A stretch of DNA of 64,000 nucleotides from Gordonia jacobaea (GCF_001186365.1 NZ_LDTZ01000016.1:62001-126000); one strand, 5' to 3'. Numbered from the stretch's first letter, positions 13,104 to 22,250 are shown. Program-made: numbers and translations. Notes: generated from the letters alone by a model not told the origin.

Positions 13104-14158
13104 GAAACGCGTCGTCGGCGACGAAACGACTGCTGCTCGTGGCGGCCGTCGTGATCCTCGCCCTCTATGCGATCGTGCAGGCGATCAATCGGCCGGTCGG
13201 CGGCGACGTCGAGACCTACCGCGCCGAGTTCTCCGACGTGTTCGGGCTGCACAAGAACGCCGACGTCCGCGTGCGCGGCGTCCAGGTGGGCAAGGTGACC
13301 GACATCGATCTCCAGTCCACCGGCGTGGCAATGGTGACTTTCACCGTGCGCCAAGAGAATCGGCTCACCAGTCGCGATCAGCTCGCGATTCGATTCCAGA
13401 ACCTCGTCGGCCAACGCTACCTCGCGGTCACCAAAGCAGAAGTTGCACAGAAAGCGGAGGTCAACGGGACCGTCAGCACGACCACGCCAACGGATGCGGC
13501 GCCACTCGACCCCGGTCAGGTGATCCCCGTTGCCAAGACGAGTGGCTCCTTCGACATCACCAAGCTGTTCAACGGATTACGACCGCTGCTGCAGGGCGCC
13601 GACCCCGAGGTGTTCAACACCTTCGCCACCAACATGCTCCATCTGCTCCAGGGCGAGGACGGCGTCGGACTCGGCGACGTCCTCGCCGACGTCGAACGTC
13701 TCACCCGTTTCGCTACCGACAAGAAGGCCCTGATCTCCACGGTCGTCAACAACCTCGGCATCGTCTCCGCTGCGCTGCAGGGCAAGTCCGAGATCATCGG
13801 GGTGCTGATGAAAGGCCTCGGCGTACTCTTCGACACTCTCGAGACCAAGCTCGATCTGCTGAAGTCCGCATTCGGCAACGGCGCCAGAGTGTTTCCGCCG
13901 ATCGTCGACCTGCTCTCGAACCTGTTCGACCTCACTCTCGGTGGCCACGACAACGTCTCTGCGCGCATCATGCAACTCGTCCCCGACACCAACCAGTTCG
14001 CCGAGGTGCTCGGCGCGTTGCCGACCTTCCTGGCGACCGTGAACGCGTCGATGAGCCACCTGGGCTTCGACGCGACGTGTTCGCGCGGCGAGGTGGCGCT
14101 GCCGGAGATGGGGCAGGTCCTGCTCGGCGGAGGGAAGGTGACGTTGTGCAAGGCCTGA
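13100..14158 (+). CDS. mceB: Mce family protein B
   Basis: 352 residues, GTG start overlapping the mceA stop (GTGA). Signal anchor at residues 10-28, MCE domain with FSDVFGLHKNADVRVRGVQV and GKVTDI, a LAIRFQNLVGQRYLAVT strand typical of the second half of MlaD domains, and a long helical C-terminal part. It acts as one ring subunit of the Mce lipid tunnel. Its 3' end overlaps mceC by 13 nt. Confidence 0.9.
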   Translation: MRNASSATKRLLLVAAVVILALYAIVQAINRPVGGDVETYRAEFSDVFGLHKNADVRVRGVQVGKVTDIDLQSTGVAMVTFTVRQENRLTSRDQLAIRFQNLVGQRYLAVTKAEVAQKAEVNGTVSTTTPTDAAPLDPGQVIPVAKTSGSFDITKLFNGLRPLLQGADPEVFNTFATNMLHLLQGEDGVGLGDVLADVERLTRFATDKKALISTVVNNLGIVSAALQGKSEIIGVLMKGLGVLFDTLETKLDLLKSAFGNGARVFPPIVDLLSNLFDLTLGGHDNVSARIMQLVPDTNQFAEVLGALPTFLATVNASMSHLGFDATCSRGEVALPEMGQVLLGGGKVTLCKA

Positions 14159-15162
14159 GTCGACTATCCGACTTCGCTGTCCGCGACCAGGTCTCCCGCA
14201 GGGCCGAGATCTCCTGGGCCGTCGGGGTTGTCGCCGTCGTGGCCGTGCTGGTGGTCGTCGTCGGCGTCCTCTATATCTCGCCTCCCGGGCGCGCGATCGT
14301 GCACGCGGTGATGTCGGAGAGCGGCGGCATCAAGGGCGGCACCGAGGTACGCATCGCAGGCGTGACCGTCGGCAAGGTCACCGATGTCGCATTGTCCGAC
14401 GACAAAGTCGACGTCTCGCTCTCCGTCGACCGCACCGTATTCCTCGGCGACCAGACCTCCCTCGACGTCCGGATGCTGACGGTGGTCGGCGGAGCATACG
14501 TCGCACTGCTGCCCGCAGGAGATAAACCGTTGGGCGACTCAGTGATTCCCGTCTCGCGTACCTCCGTGCCCTACTCGATCTCCGAGGTGCTCGACTCCGC
14601 CGCCAAGACCACCTCGGGCATCGACGCGCCGACGATGCGCGGCACGGCGATGGCGCTGACCAACAGCCTCGACGCCGCGCCCGGCGCCATCCGCGGCATC
14701 ATGTCCGACGTCGACACCCTCACGGGCTTGCTCGACAAGCAGCAGGATCAGATCAAGAGCGTCGCCGACATCGGCGGCGAATACAGCACAGCCATGGCGG
14801 CACAACGAGCCACGCTCGTCGAGATGATCAAACGCATTCACGCCGTACTGCCGCTCATCATCGGCTACAAGGATCGTGGCATCATCACCTACGACGCCCT
14901 CGCGTCGCTCGTGCTCTACGTCGGCGACGTCCTCGGCGAGCCGTATCAGGCGCGCATCAAGCCGCCCCTGCGCAAGATCATCGCCTCCGCGGGCGAGACC
15001 AAAGACATCGCGGCAAAGATGAGTGTCGCGATCACACAGCTGCGCGGCATCGCCGACAAGCTCAGTCGCACAATGCATCCCAATGGCGTGACACTCGACT
15101 TCGGTGATCAGGTGATCGACGACTCGTCGATCTGCATACCCATCGCGGGCCGCACATGTTGA
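14146..15162 (+). CDS. mceC: Mce family protein C
   Basis: 338 residues. The open frame extends far upstream through mceB but that part is arginine-rich non-coding sequence; GTG 14146 has an excellent ribosome-binding site (GGAGGGAAGG at 14129-14138) inside the mceB 3' end. Signal anchor at about residues 20-42, MCE domain SESGGIKGGTEVRIAGVTVG with GKVTDVALS and MLTVVGGAYVALLP, then a helical region. Overlaps of 13 nt with mceB and 7 nt with mceD show tight coupling. Confidence 0.9.
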   Translation: MQGLSRLSDFAVRDQVSRRAEISWAVGVVAVVAVLVVVVGVLYISPPGRAIVHAVMSESGGIKGGTEVRIAGVTVGKVTDVALSDDKVDVSLSVDRTVFLGDQTSLDVRMLTVVGGAYVALLPAGDKPLGDSVIPVSRTSVPYSISEVLDSAAKTTSGIDAPTMRGTAMALTNSLDAAPGAIRGIMSDVDTLTGLLDKQQDQIKSVADIGGEYSTAMAAQRATLVEMIKRIHAVLPLIIGYKDRGIITYDALASLVLYVGDVLGEPYQARIKPPLRKIIASAGETKDIAAKMSVAITQLRGIADKLSRTMHPNGVTLDFGDQVIDDSSICIPIAGRTC

Positions 15163-16280
15163 CCGCACGAGCGCGCCGAATCGACAGCAGGGCGATCGCA
15201 CTGGTCGCCGCGATCCTCGTCGTCGCGCTGCTTGTCGGTGCGGTGGTCGTCTACCTGAGGTCGACGTCGAACAACGCGCGTGCACTCTGCGCCCAGCTAC
15301 CCGACTCGGCCGGCCTCTATGCGGGAAATGCGGTCAACATCCGGGGCGTCAAGGTCGGAACAGTGACCTCGCTGAACCCCGAAAACGGTTACGTGACAGT
15401 GCACATGAAGGTCGACGACCGGCCGCTGGCTTCCGATCTCAAAGTGGTCGCGATCAACAACTCGGTGCTCGCCGACCGTCGTCTCGAACTCGTTGGCACC
15501 GACGCACACGGCGGCCCCGAACTAGCCGCGCAGACATGTGTTCCGCTCTCTCGGACGTTTACGCCCATCTCGGTCAGCGATGCGTTCCAGTCGTTCACGA
15601 CGATGTTCAACGAGGTCGGGGGAGTGGGTACAGATACGAAAAAGCCGGTGGGAGAGCTCATCTCGGTCACCTCGCGGGAGATCAACGGGACCGGCGGCGA
15701 CATCAACAAGTCCATCAAGAACATGTCGAGCCTGATGGCAGCACCCGACGAGTTCCTCGCGCAGATGCGCTCGATCTTCGACAATCTGGCGACGCTCACC
15801 GATGTCACCACCCAGAACTGGGATGATCTGCGCGATATCGGGACCAACTCGGCGTCGTTGACGTTCATGATGGGCAGGCTGATCGAAGACTTCGTCTATA
15901 TCTTCAATGGATTGTCTGAGGCCGCGCCCGCGATCGACGATCTTCTCGGCGACCTCCTACCGCCGCTGCTCGACACCGCCGACGTCGCGAAACCGCTGAT
16001 CGATCTCGGTGTCGCCAAAACCCCTGACCTGCTTGTGCTTCTGCGTGAGATCCCGGGAATCGCGACGTCGGCGTTGGCCATGATGAGCCGGTCCGCGCGA
16101 GGGGTTCCGGTGTCTGTGTCGGGGCCGAAGGTGCTCACCAGGACCCCGAGTAGCGCGGCGCTGTGCGGACTCCTCGACCGCAGCGGTGCCGGGAGCTGCG
16201 ACGTCCGCACCGGACAGACGGCGGTCGTCGATCTCACCGGCCTCGTGGGCGCTGCGATCCAGGGAGGTCTCGGCCGATGA
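15156..16280 (+). CDS. mceD: Mce family protein D
   Basis: 374 residues, ATG start inside the last codons of mceC. Signal anchor at about residues 13-33; MCE domain with LPDSAGLYAGNAVNIRGVKV, GTVTSL and SVLADRRLEL; then a long alpha-helical segment and a Cys-containing C-terminus. A subunit of the Mce ring. The stop overlaps the mceE start as ATGATG (4 nt). Confidence 0.9.
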   Translation: MLTARARRIDSRAIALVAAILVVALLVGAVVVYLRSTSNNARALCAQLPDSAGLYAGNAVNIRGVKVGTVTSLNPENGYVTVHMKVDDRPLASDLKVVAINNSVLADRRLELVGTDAHGGPELAAQTCVPLSRTFTPISVSDAFQSFTTMFNEVGGVGTDTKKPVGELISVTSREINGTGGDINKSIKNMSSLMAAPDEFLAQMRSIFDNLATLTDVTTQNWDDLRDIGTNSASLTFMMGRLIEDFVYIFNGLSEAAPAIDDLLGDLLPPLLDTADVAKPLIDLGVAKTPDLLVLLREIPGIATSALAMMSRSARGVPVSVSGPKVLTRTPSSAALCGLLDRSGAGSCDVRTGQTAVVDLTGLVGAAIQGGLGR

Positions 16281-17308
16281 TGCGTCGTGGAGTCTCATTT
16301 GTCCTGTGTGTACTGGCCGTGGTGGCAGCAGTTGTCGTCGTCGCGGTCGGACGTGGGACCAATCCCGCGAATCTGTTGCCGAGACTGACCTCGTCGTCGT
16401 CGAATTCGACGACGCTCTACGTCGACTTCTCCTCGGTCGTCAACCTCCCGCTGGGTGCGCGGGTGCTCTCACGCGGCACCCAGATCGGGACGCTTGAATC
16501 CATCGAGCTCGTCCCCAACGCCGCGCGGCTGACCCTCGGCATCACGCCACAAGCCCAGGTGTTGCGCGGCTCGAAAGCCGAACTGCGACAGTCGACGATG
16601 CTCGGCGACATCTACGTCGCGTTGATACCGCCCGCATCCTCGAGCGCGCCCCTCCTGCACGACGGCGACGTCATCGGTCTACACGACACAGACCCCGGCC
16701 CCCAGATCGAAGACATCATCACCAATCTCGCCGACTTCATGGCGGGCGGTTCGGTGATGCGAGTGCAGGATTCGATCCGCAAGGTCAACGAGTCCGTCGA
16801 CATCGAGAACGGCGACCTCCCCGCAGCATCACGCGTCGGCGCCCACGATATCCAGGATCTCGCACGCGGCACCGACGAGCTGAACTCGATGATCGACACA
16901 CTCGATGAAACCAGCCGCCAGATAGCTTCTGACCCAGCTCTTCTCGCGATGTCGATGGGTCCGCAGGGCCAGTTCACCCTGGGATCTGTCATGGACGCGA
17001 TCAGTGAGGGATTCAAACTCGTCGCGGGTTCCAGCGCTCTCGCGATCGGTCTGAGCTGGCTCACGCCGAGGCTCGCCGAGCTCAACCCGTTCCTGGAGAA
17101 GATCACGCCCCTGCTGCGCAGCTACTCCGCGTCCTCGACCGAATTCAACGGCAACATCGGCAAGGTCGTCGACGTGACGCAGACAAAGCTCCTCCCGTTC
17201 GCCAAGAACGGTGGGGTCTCCGTCGACAAGATCACCGTGGGTGGGGATCGTCGGGAAGCAACTCGGTCGGTGACGGCGGTGTTGCGCATGATCGGAGCGG
17301 TCCGATGA
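16277..17308 (+). CDS. mceE: Mce family protein E, without a clear lipobox
   Basis: 343 residues starting at ATG 16277, with GGGAGG at 16262-16267; the open frame further upstream is a shadow of mceD. Hydrophobic N-terminus (residues 6-24), MCE domain with FSSVVNLPLGARVLSRGTQI, GTLESI and STMLGDIYVALIPP, then helices. In M. tuberculosis the fifth Mce protein is a lipoprotein (LprK, LprN). Here the only N-terminal Cys (C11, in SFVLC) lies inside the hydrophobic core and does not form a standard lipobox, so it is probably a plain signal anchor. Confidence 0.88.
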   Translation: MMRRGVSFVLCVLAVVAAVVVVAVGRGTNPANLLPRLTSSSSNSTTLYVDFSSVVNLPLGARVLSRGTQIGTLESIELVPNAARLTLGITPQAQVLRGSKAELRQSTMLGDIYVALIPPASSSAPLLHDGDVIGLHDTDPGPQIEDIITNLADFMAGGSVMRVQDSIRKVNESVDIENGDLPAASRVGAHDIQDLARGTDELNSMIDTLDETSRQIASDPALLAMSMGPQGQFTLGSVMDAISEGFKLVAGSSALAIGLSWLTPRLAELNPFLEKITPLLRSYSASSTEFNGNIGKVVDVTQTKLLPFAKNGGVSVDKITVGGDRREATRSVTAVLRMIGAVR

Positions 17309-18264
17309 AGGCGCGCTACATGTTCTCCATCATGGCGACCATTGCGGTGCTCATCCTCGCGGTCGCCTACCTCTCGGTGGGCGTACTGAAGATGCGGGTC
17401 ATCTCCGACCAGACGACGGTCACCATCACCGCACCCAAATCCAATGGCCTGCACGCCGGTTCGGCTGTCCTGCTCCGCGGAGTGTCGATCGGGAGTGTGT
17501 CGTCGGTGACCTACACCGGCGGCAACGACATCGACATCGAGATCTCCTACGACGCCACGCATCAGATACCGTCGAACAGCAAACTCGTCATCGAGAACCA
17601 ATCGATGATCGGGGAGTCGGGACTCTTCCTCATCCCCCCGAAAGACGATGCGGCCCAAACGATTCGTAGTGGTCAGACCCTGACCGCAACCGTGGTCGAC
17701 GTCCCGGCATCGGTACCGGAACTCCTCGGCTCGACACAGACGCTGCTCGATCAGGTCGACCCGACACTCGTCAACGATCTCGTCGACACTCTCGCGGCAG
17801 CACTCGCCGGAACCGAGTCCGACGTCGAACGCCTCACACCAGCCGCGCAGGTACTCGCGGCGACGATGATCTACTCACAGCCGGCCATCGAGAAGATCAT
17901 CGGAAACTCGACGACGATGCTGCAGGACGGCGCCTGGATCGGCCCGTCGCTGCGTCCGACTGCTCCCCAACTCGTGTACGCGGGCACCAGCGTCCGCGAC
18001 GTCGTGACCGCGGTCAAGCCATTCGCGGTCTCCACCGACGGCGGAAAGAAGATCCGAGATCGCTGGAAACCGTCATTGAATCGGTCCGCTGAGTTCGTGA
18101 ACACCATCGCACCCCCATTGGGCAGCATCGCCGACACACTGCTCCCCGCCGCACGGCAGTCGGGTTCGGTGCTGGCCCAGATCAACATCGCGACGCTGCT
18201 GGAGCAGGCAATGAAGGTCCTGCCCGGCGACAGCCTGCAACTAACCGTGACCCCGCCGAGATGA
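17305..18264 (+). CDS. mceF: Mce family protein F
   Basis: 319 residues, ATG overlapping the mceE stop by 4 nt. Signal anchor at residues 8-27; MCE domain with APKSNGLHAGSAVLLRGVSI, GSVSSV and SMIGESGLFLIPP; then a helical C-terminal part that is short for an MceF. Last of the six Mce proteins, completing the A-F set needed for a hetero-hexameric MCE ring. Confidence 0.9.
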   Translation: MKARYMFSIMATIAVLILAVAYLSVGVLKMRVISDQTTVTITAPKSNGLHAGSAVLLRGVSIGSVSSVTYTGGNDIDIEISYDATHQIPSNSKLVIENQSMIGESGLFLIPPKDDAAQTIRSGQTLTATVVDVPASVPELLGSTQTLLDQVDPTLVNDLVDTLAAALAGTESDVERLTPAAQVLAATMIYSQPAIEKIIGNSTTMLQDGAWIGPSLRPTAPQLVYAGTSVRDVVTAVKPFAVSTDGGKKIRDRWKPSLNRSAEFVNTIAPPLGSIADTLLPAARQSGSVLAQINIATLLEQAMKVLPGDSLQLTVTPPR

Positions 18265-18291
18265 CAGCCCGAGCCGACAAGGAGTCAGCCC

Positions 18292-19182
18292 ATGACAACC
18301 GACCTGCACACCACGACCAACGACGCCGAGCCGGAGAACGACGAGGGCGCGAATGACACCACCGCTACGCCCGCCGAGAAAGCTACTGCCGAGAAGCCCT
18401 CCGCAGGGAAGGCTGCTGCCGAGAAGACTCCCGCCGCAAAGCCTTCTCCCGAAGAGTCTCCTGTCGAAAAGCCATCCGCGCGAGCTCAGTTGACCGAGTA
18501 CCTGACGGTGCGTCGCCCCCCGGTTGTCGCGGCGGTCAGCATGCTGTGCGTCGCCGCGCTAGTCGCGGTCGGCGTGCTCGCCTACCTCCTCGTGCAGCGA
18601 TCCGACGACCTCGCCGCCGAGCGCCAACTGACCGCCGACAAACAGACAGCCGAGACCGTCGCCGGTAGGTACGCGGTCGGCGCGGCGACATTCGACTTCA
18701 ACAACCTGCAACCGTGGTCGGCAGCACTCAAGAATGGCACTGCGCCGGAACTCAATTCGCGCTTCGACGTCGCGGTGAACACGCTGACACCACTCATCCA
18801 AGAGGTCCAGTGGGTGCAGACCGCGAAGCTGATAGCAGCGAAAACCGTTGACATCAGGGCTGATCGACAGTTCATCGTGCAGGTCTTCGTCTCCACGCAC
18901 ATGACGAGCACACAGAATCCGAAGGGACTCAACACCGTCACCCCCTACACCATCACGCTCGACCGTGACAGCAAGTGGCTGATCACCGACGTCGCCGGGA
19001 TCGCAGGCGCGGCACAGGACGGCTCGTCGGGCAGCGGCACCCCGAATCTCACGCAGAGCGACGCGGGCTCCGGAAGCCAGGGCAGCAGTACTCAGGGAAA
19101 CAGCAACCAGAGCGACGGCAACCAGGGGAGTGACGGCACGGGCGGTCAGGCTCCGGCCGTCCCCGCGCAGCCGACACCGTGA
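18292..19182 (+). CDS. Mce-associated protein with low-complexity tails
   Basis: 296 residues. The N-terminal third is a charged repeat region made of A-E-K-x-x variants (residues 27-62). A transmembrane helix (about 75-97) is followed by an extracytoplasmic domain ending KWLITDVAGI, as in other Mce-associated proteins. The last 50 residues are a Ser/Gly/Gln/Asn tail (for example GSSTQGNSNQSDGNQ) ending in Pro/Ala. ATG is preceded by AAGGAG. It lies 27 nt after mceF in the same operon and overlaps the next gene by 4 nt (GTGA). Probable role: assembly or stabilisation of the Mce complex, by family analogy. Confidence 0.8.
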   Translation: MTTDLHTTTNDAEPENDEGANDTTATPAEKATAEKPSAGKAAAEKTPAAKPSPEESPVEKPSARAQLTEYLTVRRPPVVAAVSMLCVAALVAVGVLAYLLVQRSDDLAAERQLTADKQTAETVAGRYAVGAATFDFNNLQPWSAALKNGTAPELNSRFDVAVNTLTPLIQEVQWVQTAKLIAAKTVDIRADRQFIVQVFVSTHMTSTQNPKGLNTVTPYTITLDRDSKWLITDVAGIAGAAQDGSSGSGTPNLTQSDAGSGSQGSSTQGNSNQSDGNQGSDGTGGQAPAVPAQPTP

Positions 19183-19763
19183 CCTCGTCCCCAACCCCAC
19201 CAAGCGGACGCCGCTGGTCGGTCGTGCTGCTCGTCGTGGCAACGGTGGGAGGCGTTGCCACGACGATGACGTGGGTTCGGGCGCAGGGGTCGGTCATTCC
19301 GGCGTCGACCGATCTGACCGACCAGGCCGTCACACGTTCGGGAGCACCCGAAGAGCTTGCCGCGCGCGGCGTCGTGAGTCTTGGCGGAGCCATCGCGCTG
19401 GTGGCAGCCTGCCTCCTCGTCGCGCTGGCGCTGTGGGCAGTCAGCCCGGGCTATCGGCACGCTCGCGCCGGGTACGCCGTGATCGGGGTGTCGGCGGTCG
19501 GCATCGCGGCGGTGGTGTGGTTCCTCATGGATGCGGCGGTGTATTCGTCGGTCTTCGGCGGGGCAGTCGACGTCCAGACCGACACCGTCGAGGTGTCCGC
19601 ATGGCCGCCGATCACGCTGTGCTGCTTCGTGATCGCCTGTCTCGTGGGTGTGATGCTGGTGCCGCGAGCGGGTCGAGACGATCGCACACCAGCCAACGAC
19701 GTTCCCGCAGAACCCTTTACGACGCCGCGTCCCCCAACGCTCAGAGCATCACGCCGAACATGA
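19179..19763 (+). CDS. four-helix membrane protein, last gene of mce operon
   Basis: 194 residues, GTG start coupled to the preceding gene. Predicted transmembrane segments at about residues 13-30, 66-90, 96-115 and 145-165, with an extracytoplasmic loop after the first (GSVIPASTDLTDQAVTRSG). The layout recalls Trp-biosynthesis-associated-type actinobacterial membrane proteins, but I do not recognise a family with confidence. Its 3' end overlaps the convergent DUF5134 gene by 23 nt, so the two transcripts are antisense at their ends. Confidence 0.7.
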   Translation: MTSSPTPPSGRRWSVVLLVVATVGGVATTMTWVRAQGSVIPASTDLTDQAVTRSGAPEELAARGVVSLGGAIALVAACLLVALALWAVSPGYRHARAGYAVIGVSAVGIAAVVWFLMDAAVYSSVFGGAVDVQTDTVEVSAWPPITLCCFVIACLVGVMLVPRAGRDDRTPANDVPAEPFTTPRPPTLRASRRT

Positions 19764-20487
19764 TCGACATCCCCGCGGCCATGCAGATCTGCGAGATGTC
19801 GCCCGCGAAGGCGAGTACATCCGACGTCGTGCCCGCGCGGCGTCGTCGATCGAGATAGCGGTACAACCACACCACGGCGGCGATGGCGAAACCGATCGTG
19901 AGAATCCAATTGATGGGAGTGATGTACGCCGGTTGGCTGGTGCCGGTCATGTCCATTCCCGGCATGTCCATGCCGCCGGAACCGTGGTCGTGGGCGAGCA
20001 CGAGCTCGCCGAGCGCCGACGTGTATTCGACTGCGCCCGAAGCACTTGCCGAGGTACTCCCAGGGAGCAGGCTGCCGTTCATCACGGCGTACATCCACGC
20101 CATCGCGCCCATCATGACCGCGTGGTAGACGGCGACAGATCGTCCGAACACCGAGTCGGTCGCGGGGACGCAACCACAGTTCGCCCCGCAGGTGCACACA
20201 TCGCCACACCCGCATTCCGGTTCGGCGAGAACAGAACTCGGGAATGCGAGAGTCGCCAGAAACCAGATGGCAGCGACGATGAAGAAGACCGTCGGGCCTG
20301 TGGTCGGCCAGCTCATCGAGAACGGCCACGCCATCACGATCATCGCGACGGCCATGATCAGGTGCAGCACGTGTCCGACGTAGGCGGGCCAGCGAAGCGG
20401 TTGGCGCACCATTGCGTACACGGTCAACGCCGCGGAGATCGCGAACAGGATCGTGACGACCCAGCGGAGTGCGAGATTGTCGATCAT
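19741..20487 (-). CDS. DUF5134 membrane protein with metallothionein-like Cys loop
   Basis: 248 residues with about six transmembrane helices (8-26, 38-58, 66-86, 118-138, 192-212, 228-247). Helices carry H and M residues typical of DUF5134 (HVLHLIMAVAMIVMAWP, YHAVMMGAMAWMYAVM). The loop after helix 3 holds six Cys at residues 92, 94, 98, 100, 104 and 106, a regular CxCx3CxCx3CxC array. A later loop has AHDHGSGGMDMPGMDM, a His/Met-rich copper-type motif. This composition suggests soft-metal, probably Cu(I), handling. The start overlaps the PepSY gene stop by 4 nt, so the pair is co-expressed. The family is known; the metal role is inferred. Confidence 0.8.
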   Translation of the reverse strand: MIDNLALRWVVTILFAISAALTVYAMVRQPLRWPAYVGHVLHLIMAVAMIVMAWPFSMSWPTTGPTVFFIVAAIWFLATLAFPSSVLAEPECGCGDVCTCGANCGCVPATDSVFGRSVAVYHAVMMGAMAWMYAVMNGSLLPGSTSASASGAVEYTSALGELVLAHDHGSGGMDMPGMDMTGTSQPAYITPINWILTIGFAIAAVVWLYRYLDRRRRAGTTSDVLAFAGDISQICMAAGMSIMFGVML

Positions 20488-22025
20488 CGGGCACTCTCGG
20501 TTGCTGCCGTAGCCGGTTGCTCATCGGAGGGGCCGTGCTCGCTTCCGTGCGGAGGGGTCCCCGAACCGCGGCGCGAAGCAACGATGCCCCACACGGCGTC
20601 GACGATCACGAACAGCGCCAACGGAATTCCGAACCACGGCGCAAACCACCCGAGTACTGCGACCACGACGATGAGCGCAACCGCCTCACCGGGCAGGAGC
20701 GAACTCAGCGACCCTCGCCCCGGCGCTTTGGGCAGTCCACCTCTCGTGGGACGCCGCCGCCACCACATCAGGTAGCCGCGGACGATCACGCTGATCAGTC
20801 CGATTCCCAAGAGCACCAGGATGATCTGATTGATGATGCCGAAAAGGCCCATATGTGCGCTGATGGCCCAGTCGGTCATTTTCGCCATGAACGGCCACTG
20901 CGCGAAGTTCACCCGATCGGCGACAGCAAATGTCTTGGGGTCCACCGCGATCGCGTCGTACCGGGTGGGGAATCCGCGGTTGTTCTCGTTCACCGACCAC
21001 GCCGCGCCCTCCGCGGACGGCGGCGTGATGACCATCGGTGCGCGCAGACCCGCTTGCGTGGCGGTGTTGTCGACGGCGGTGAAGTCCGACGGCGTGATCG
21101 TCGGCGGGGCTTCGGCTGTCGCATCACCCCCGTGGTGATGACCTTCGCTCGACGACGCGGGCGACGTCGAGACCGCGGGCGTCGTCCACGACAGTTCGGT
21201 GCGCAACTCAGAAATGCTCGCACCCGCATACCGCGACCAACTCAGCCCCGACGCCGACAGCGCGACGAGTCCGATGATGATCCACGTGCCGACGGCCCCG
21301 TGCCAGGTCAATGTTCGACGACGCTTCGGGGCATCGCGGTCAGGGGTGAGCACACGGTTGAGCTTGTGGGTCCGTCGTCGATAGCCGATCCAGAGGACCA
21401 GCCCACCCAGCGCCGTCACCCAGAGCCAGCTCGCGGCGATCTCGCTGTAATTGCGGCCGACGACACCCAGGTGCAGGTTGCGGTGCAGGTCGTCGAACCA
21501 CGTGCGTACGGGCAGCCATTCGCCCATCGTGGTCAGCGATCCGCGCACATCACCGGTGTACGGATCGACGAAGACGGTGCGTGTTCGGTCAGACGGCAGG
21601 TCGTCGACGCTCAGTGTCACCCGCGTCGTCGAGTCGGCCTTCGGTGCAGGCGTCACCGACGCGATGCTTCCCTCCGGATGAGCTCGACGCGCCGCAGCGA
21701 CCTGATCGCCGAGCGGAAGCCGCTGTGTGCCGACATTGTCGACGGTGAGCTCATGACTGTAGACGGCCCGGTCGACCTGCGGGATGAGTGCGTACAGCGT
21801 GCCCGTCACGGCCGCGACCAGCAGGAACGGGCCGATCAGGATGCCAGCGTAGAAATGCCAGCGCAGCAGGAGCGGACGCCACCGCTGTGCCGCCGACGGG
21901 GCCGGCCGCGCGCCTCGCGCATCACGATCTGGTTCGACGGCTTCTGATTCGCCGGTCTGGGGTTCGACGGTCTCGGACTCGGCTGGCTTGTCTGGCGCGG
22001 AATCCACGGGTGGAGGGCTGACCAC
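20484..22025 (-). CDS. PepSY-associated transmembrane protein
   Basis: I use GTG 22025 (513 residues; GAAGGAAG about 10 nt upstream); an ATG at 22145 in the same frame would add 40 residues that look non-coding. A Pro/Glu-rich cytoplasmic tail precedes LRWHFYAGILIGPFLLVAAV, the standard PepSY_TM opening. PepSY-like repeats lie in periplasmic loops (VFVDPYTGDVRGSLTTM; IAVDPKTFAVADRVNF), with DLHRNLHLG and the cytoplasmic-side WHGAVGTWI. Five or six helices in total. A periplasmic loop contains SSSEGHHHGG. Related proteins act in iron or siderophore reduction or metal homeostasis. Coupled with the DUF5134 gene, a copper/iron redox role is plausible but unproven. Confidence 0.85.
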   Translation of the reverse strand: MVSPPPVDSAPDKPAESETVEPQTGESEAVEPDRDARGARPAPSAAQRWRPLLLRWHFYAGILIGPFLLVAAVTGTLYALIPQVDRAVYSHELTVDNVGTQRLPLGDQVAAARRAHPEGSIASVTPAPKADSTTRVTLSVDDLPSDRTRTVFVDPYTGDVRGSLTTMGEWLPVRTWFDDLHRNLHLGVVGRNYSEIAASWLWVTALGGLVLWIGYRRRTHKLNRVLTPDRDAPKRRRTLTWHGAVGTWIIIGLVALSASGLSWSRYAGASISELRTELSWTTPAVSTSPASSSEGHHHGGDATAEAPPTITPSDFTAVDNTATQAGLRAPMVITPPSAEGAAWSVNENNRGFPTRYDAIAVDPKTFAVADRVNFAQWPFMAKMTDWAISAHMGLFGIINQIILVLLGIGLISVIVRGYLMWWRRRPTRGGLPKAPGRGSLSSLLPGEAVALIVVVAVLGWFAPWFGIPLALFVIVDAVWGIVASRRGSGTPPHGSEHGPSDEQPATAATESAR

Positions 22026-22146
22026 GGCTTCGGTGACTTCCTTCTCGGGATGGCTGCACTGCCGCCGGTTTTCCGACGGCACTGTGAGGAGTAGTCGCCT
22101 CGGCCCCGCTTGCGGTTCCCGCAGATCTTGGATGACCTGGGTCACT

Positions 22147-22209
22147 GTCGACTGTGCGCTCGAGACCGTCGACCGTGCGCTCCATCACGCCGACCGTGCG
22201 CACGAGGCA
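22147..22209. repeat. three 21-bp tandem units
   Basis: Units begin at 22147 (GTCGACTGTGCGCTC), 22168 (GTCGACCGTGCGCTC) and 22189 (GCCGACCGTGCGCAC). The exact 21-bp period and the GTCGAC core match the array at 9330-9490. On the minus strand they read as VMERTVD-GLERTVD heptads. They lie between the divergent PepSY and davB genes. Confidence 0.75.
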
Positions 22210-22250
22210 GAAGTCCCGCACGTCAGCGCGCCAGACCATAGGGTTGATAC

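Noticed and set aside
13090-14145. N-terminal extension of mceC to 13090
   Set aside because: The extension is an arginine-rich out-of-frame reading of mceB; a strong ribosome-binding site places the start at 14146.
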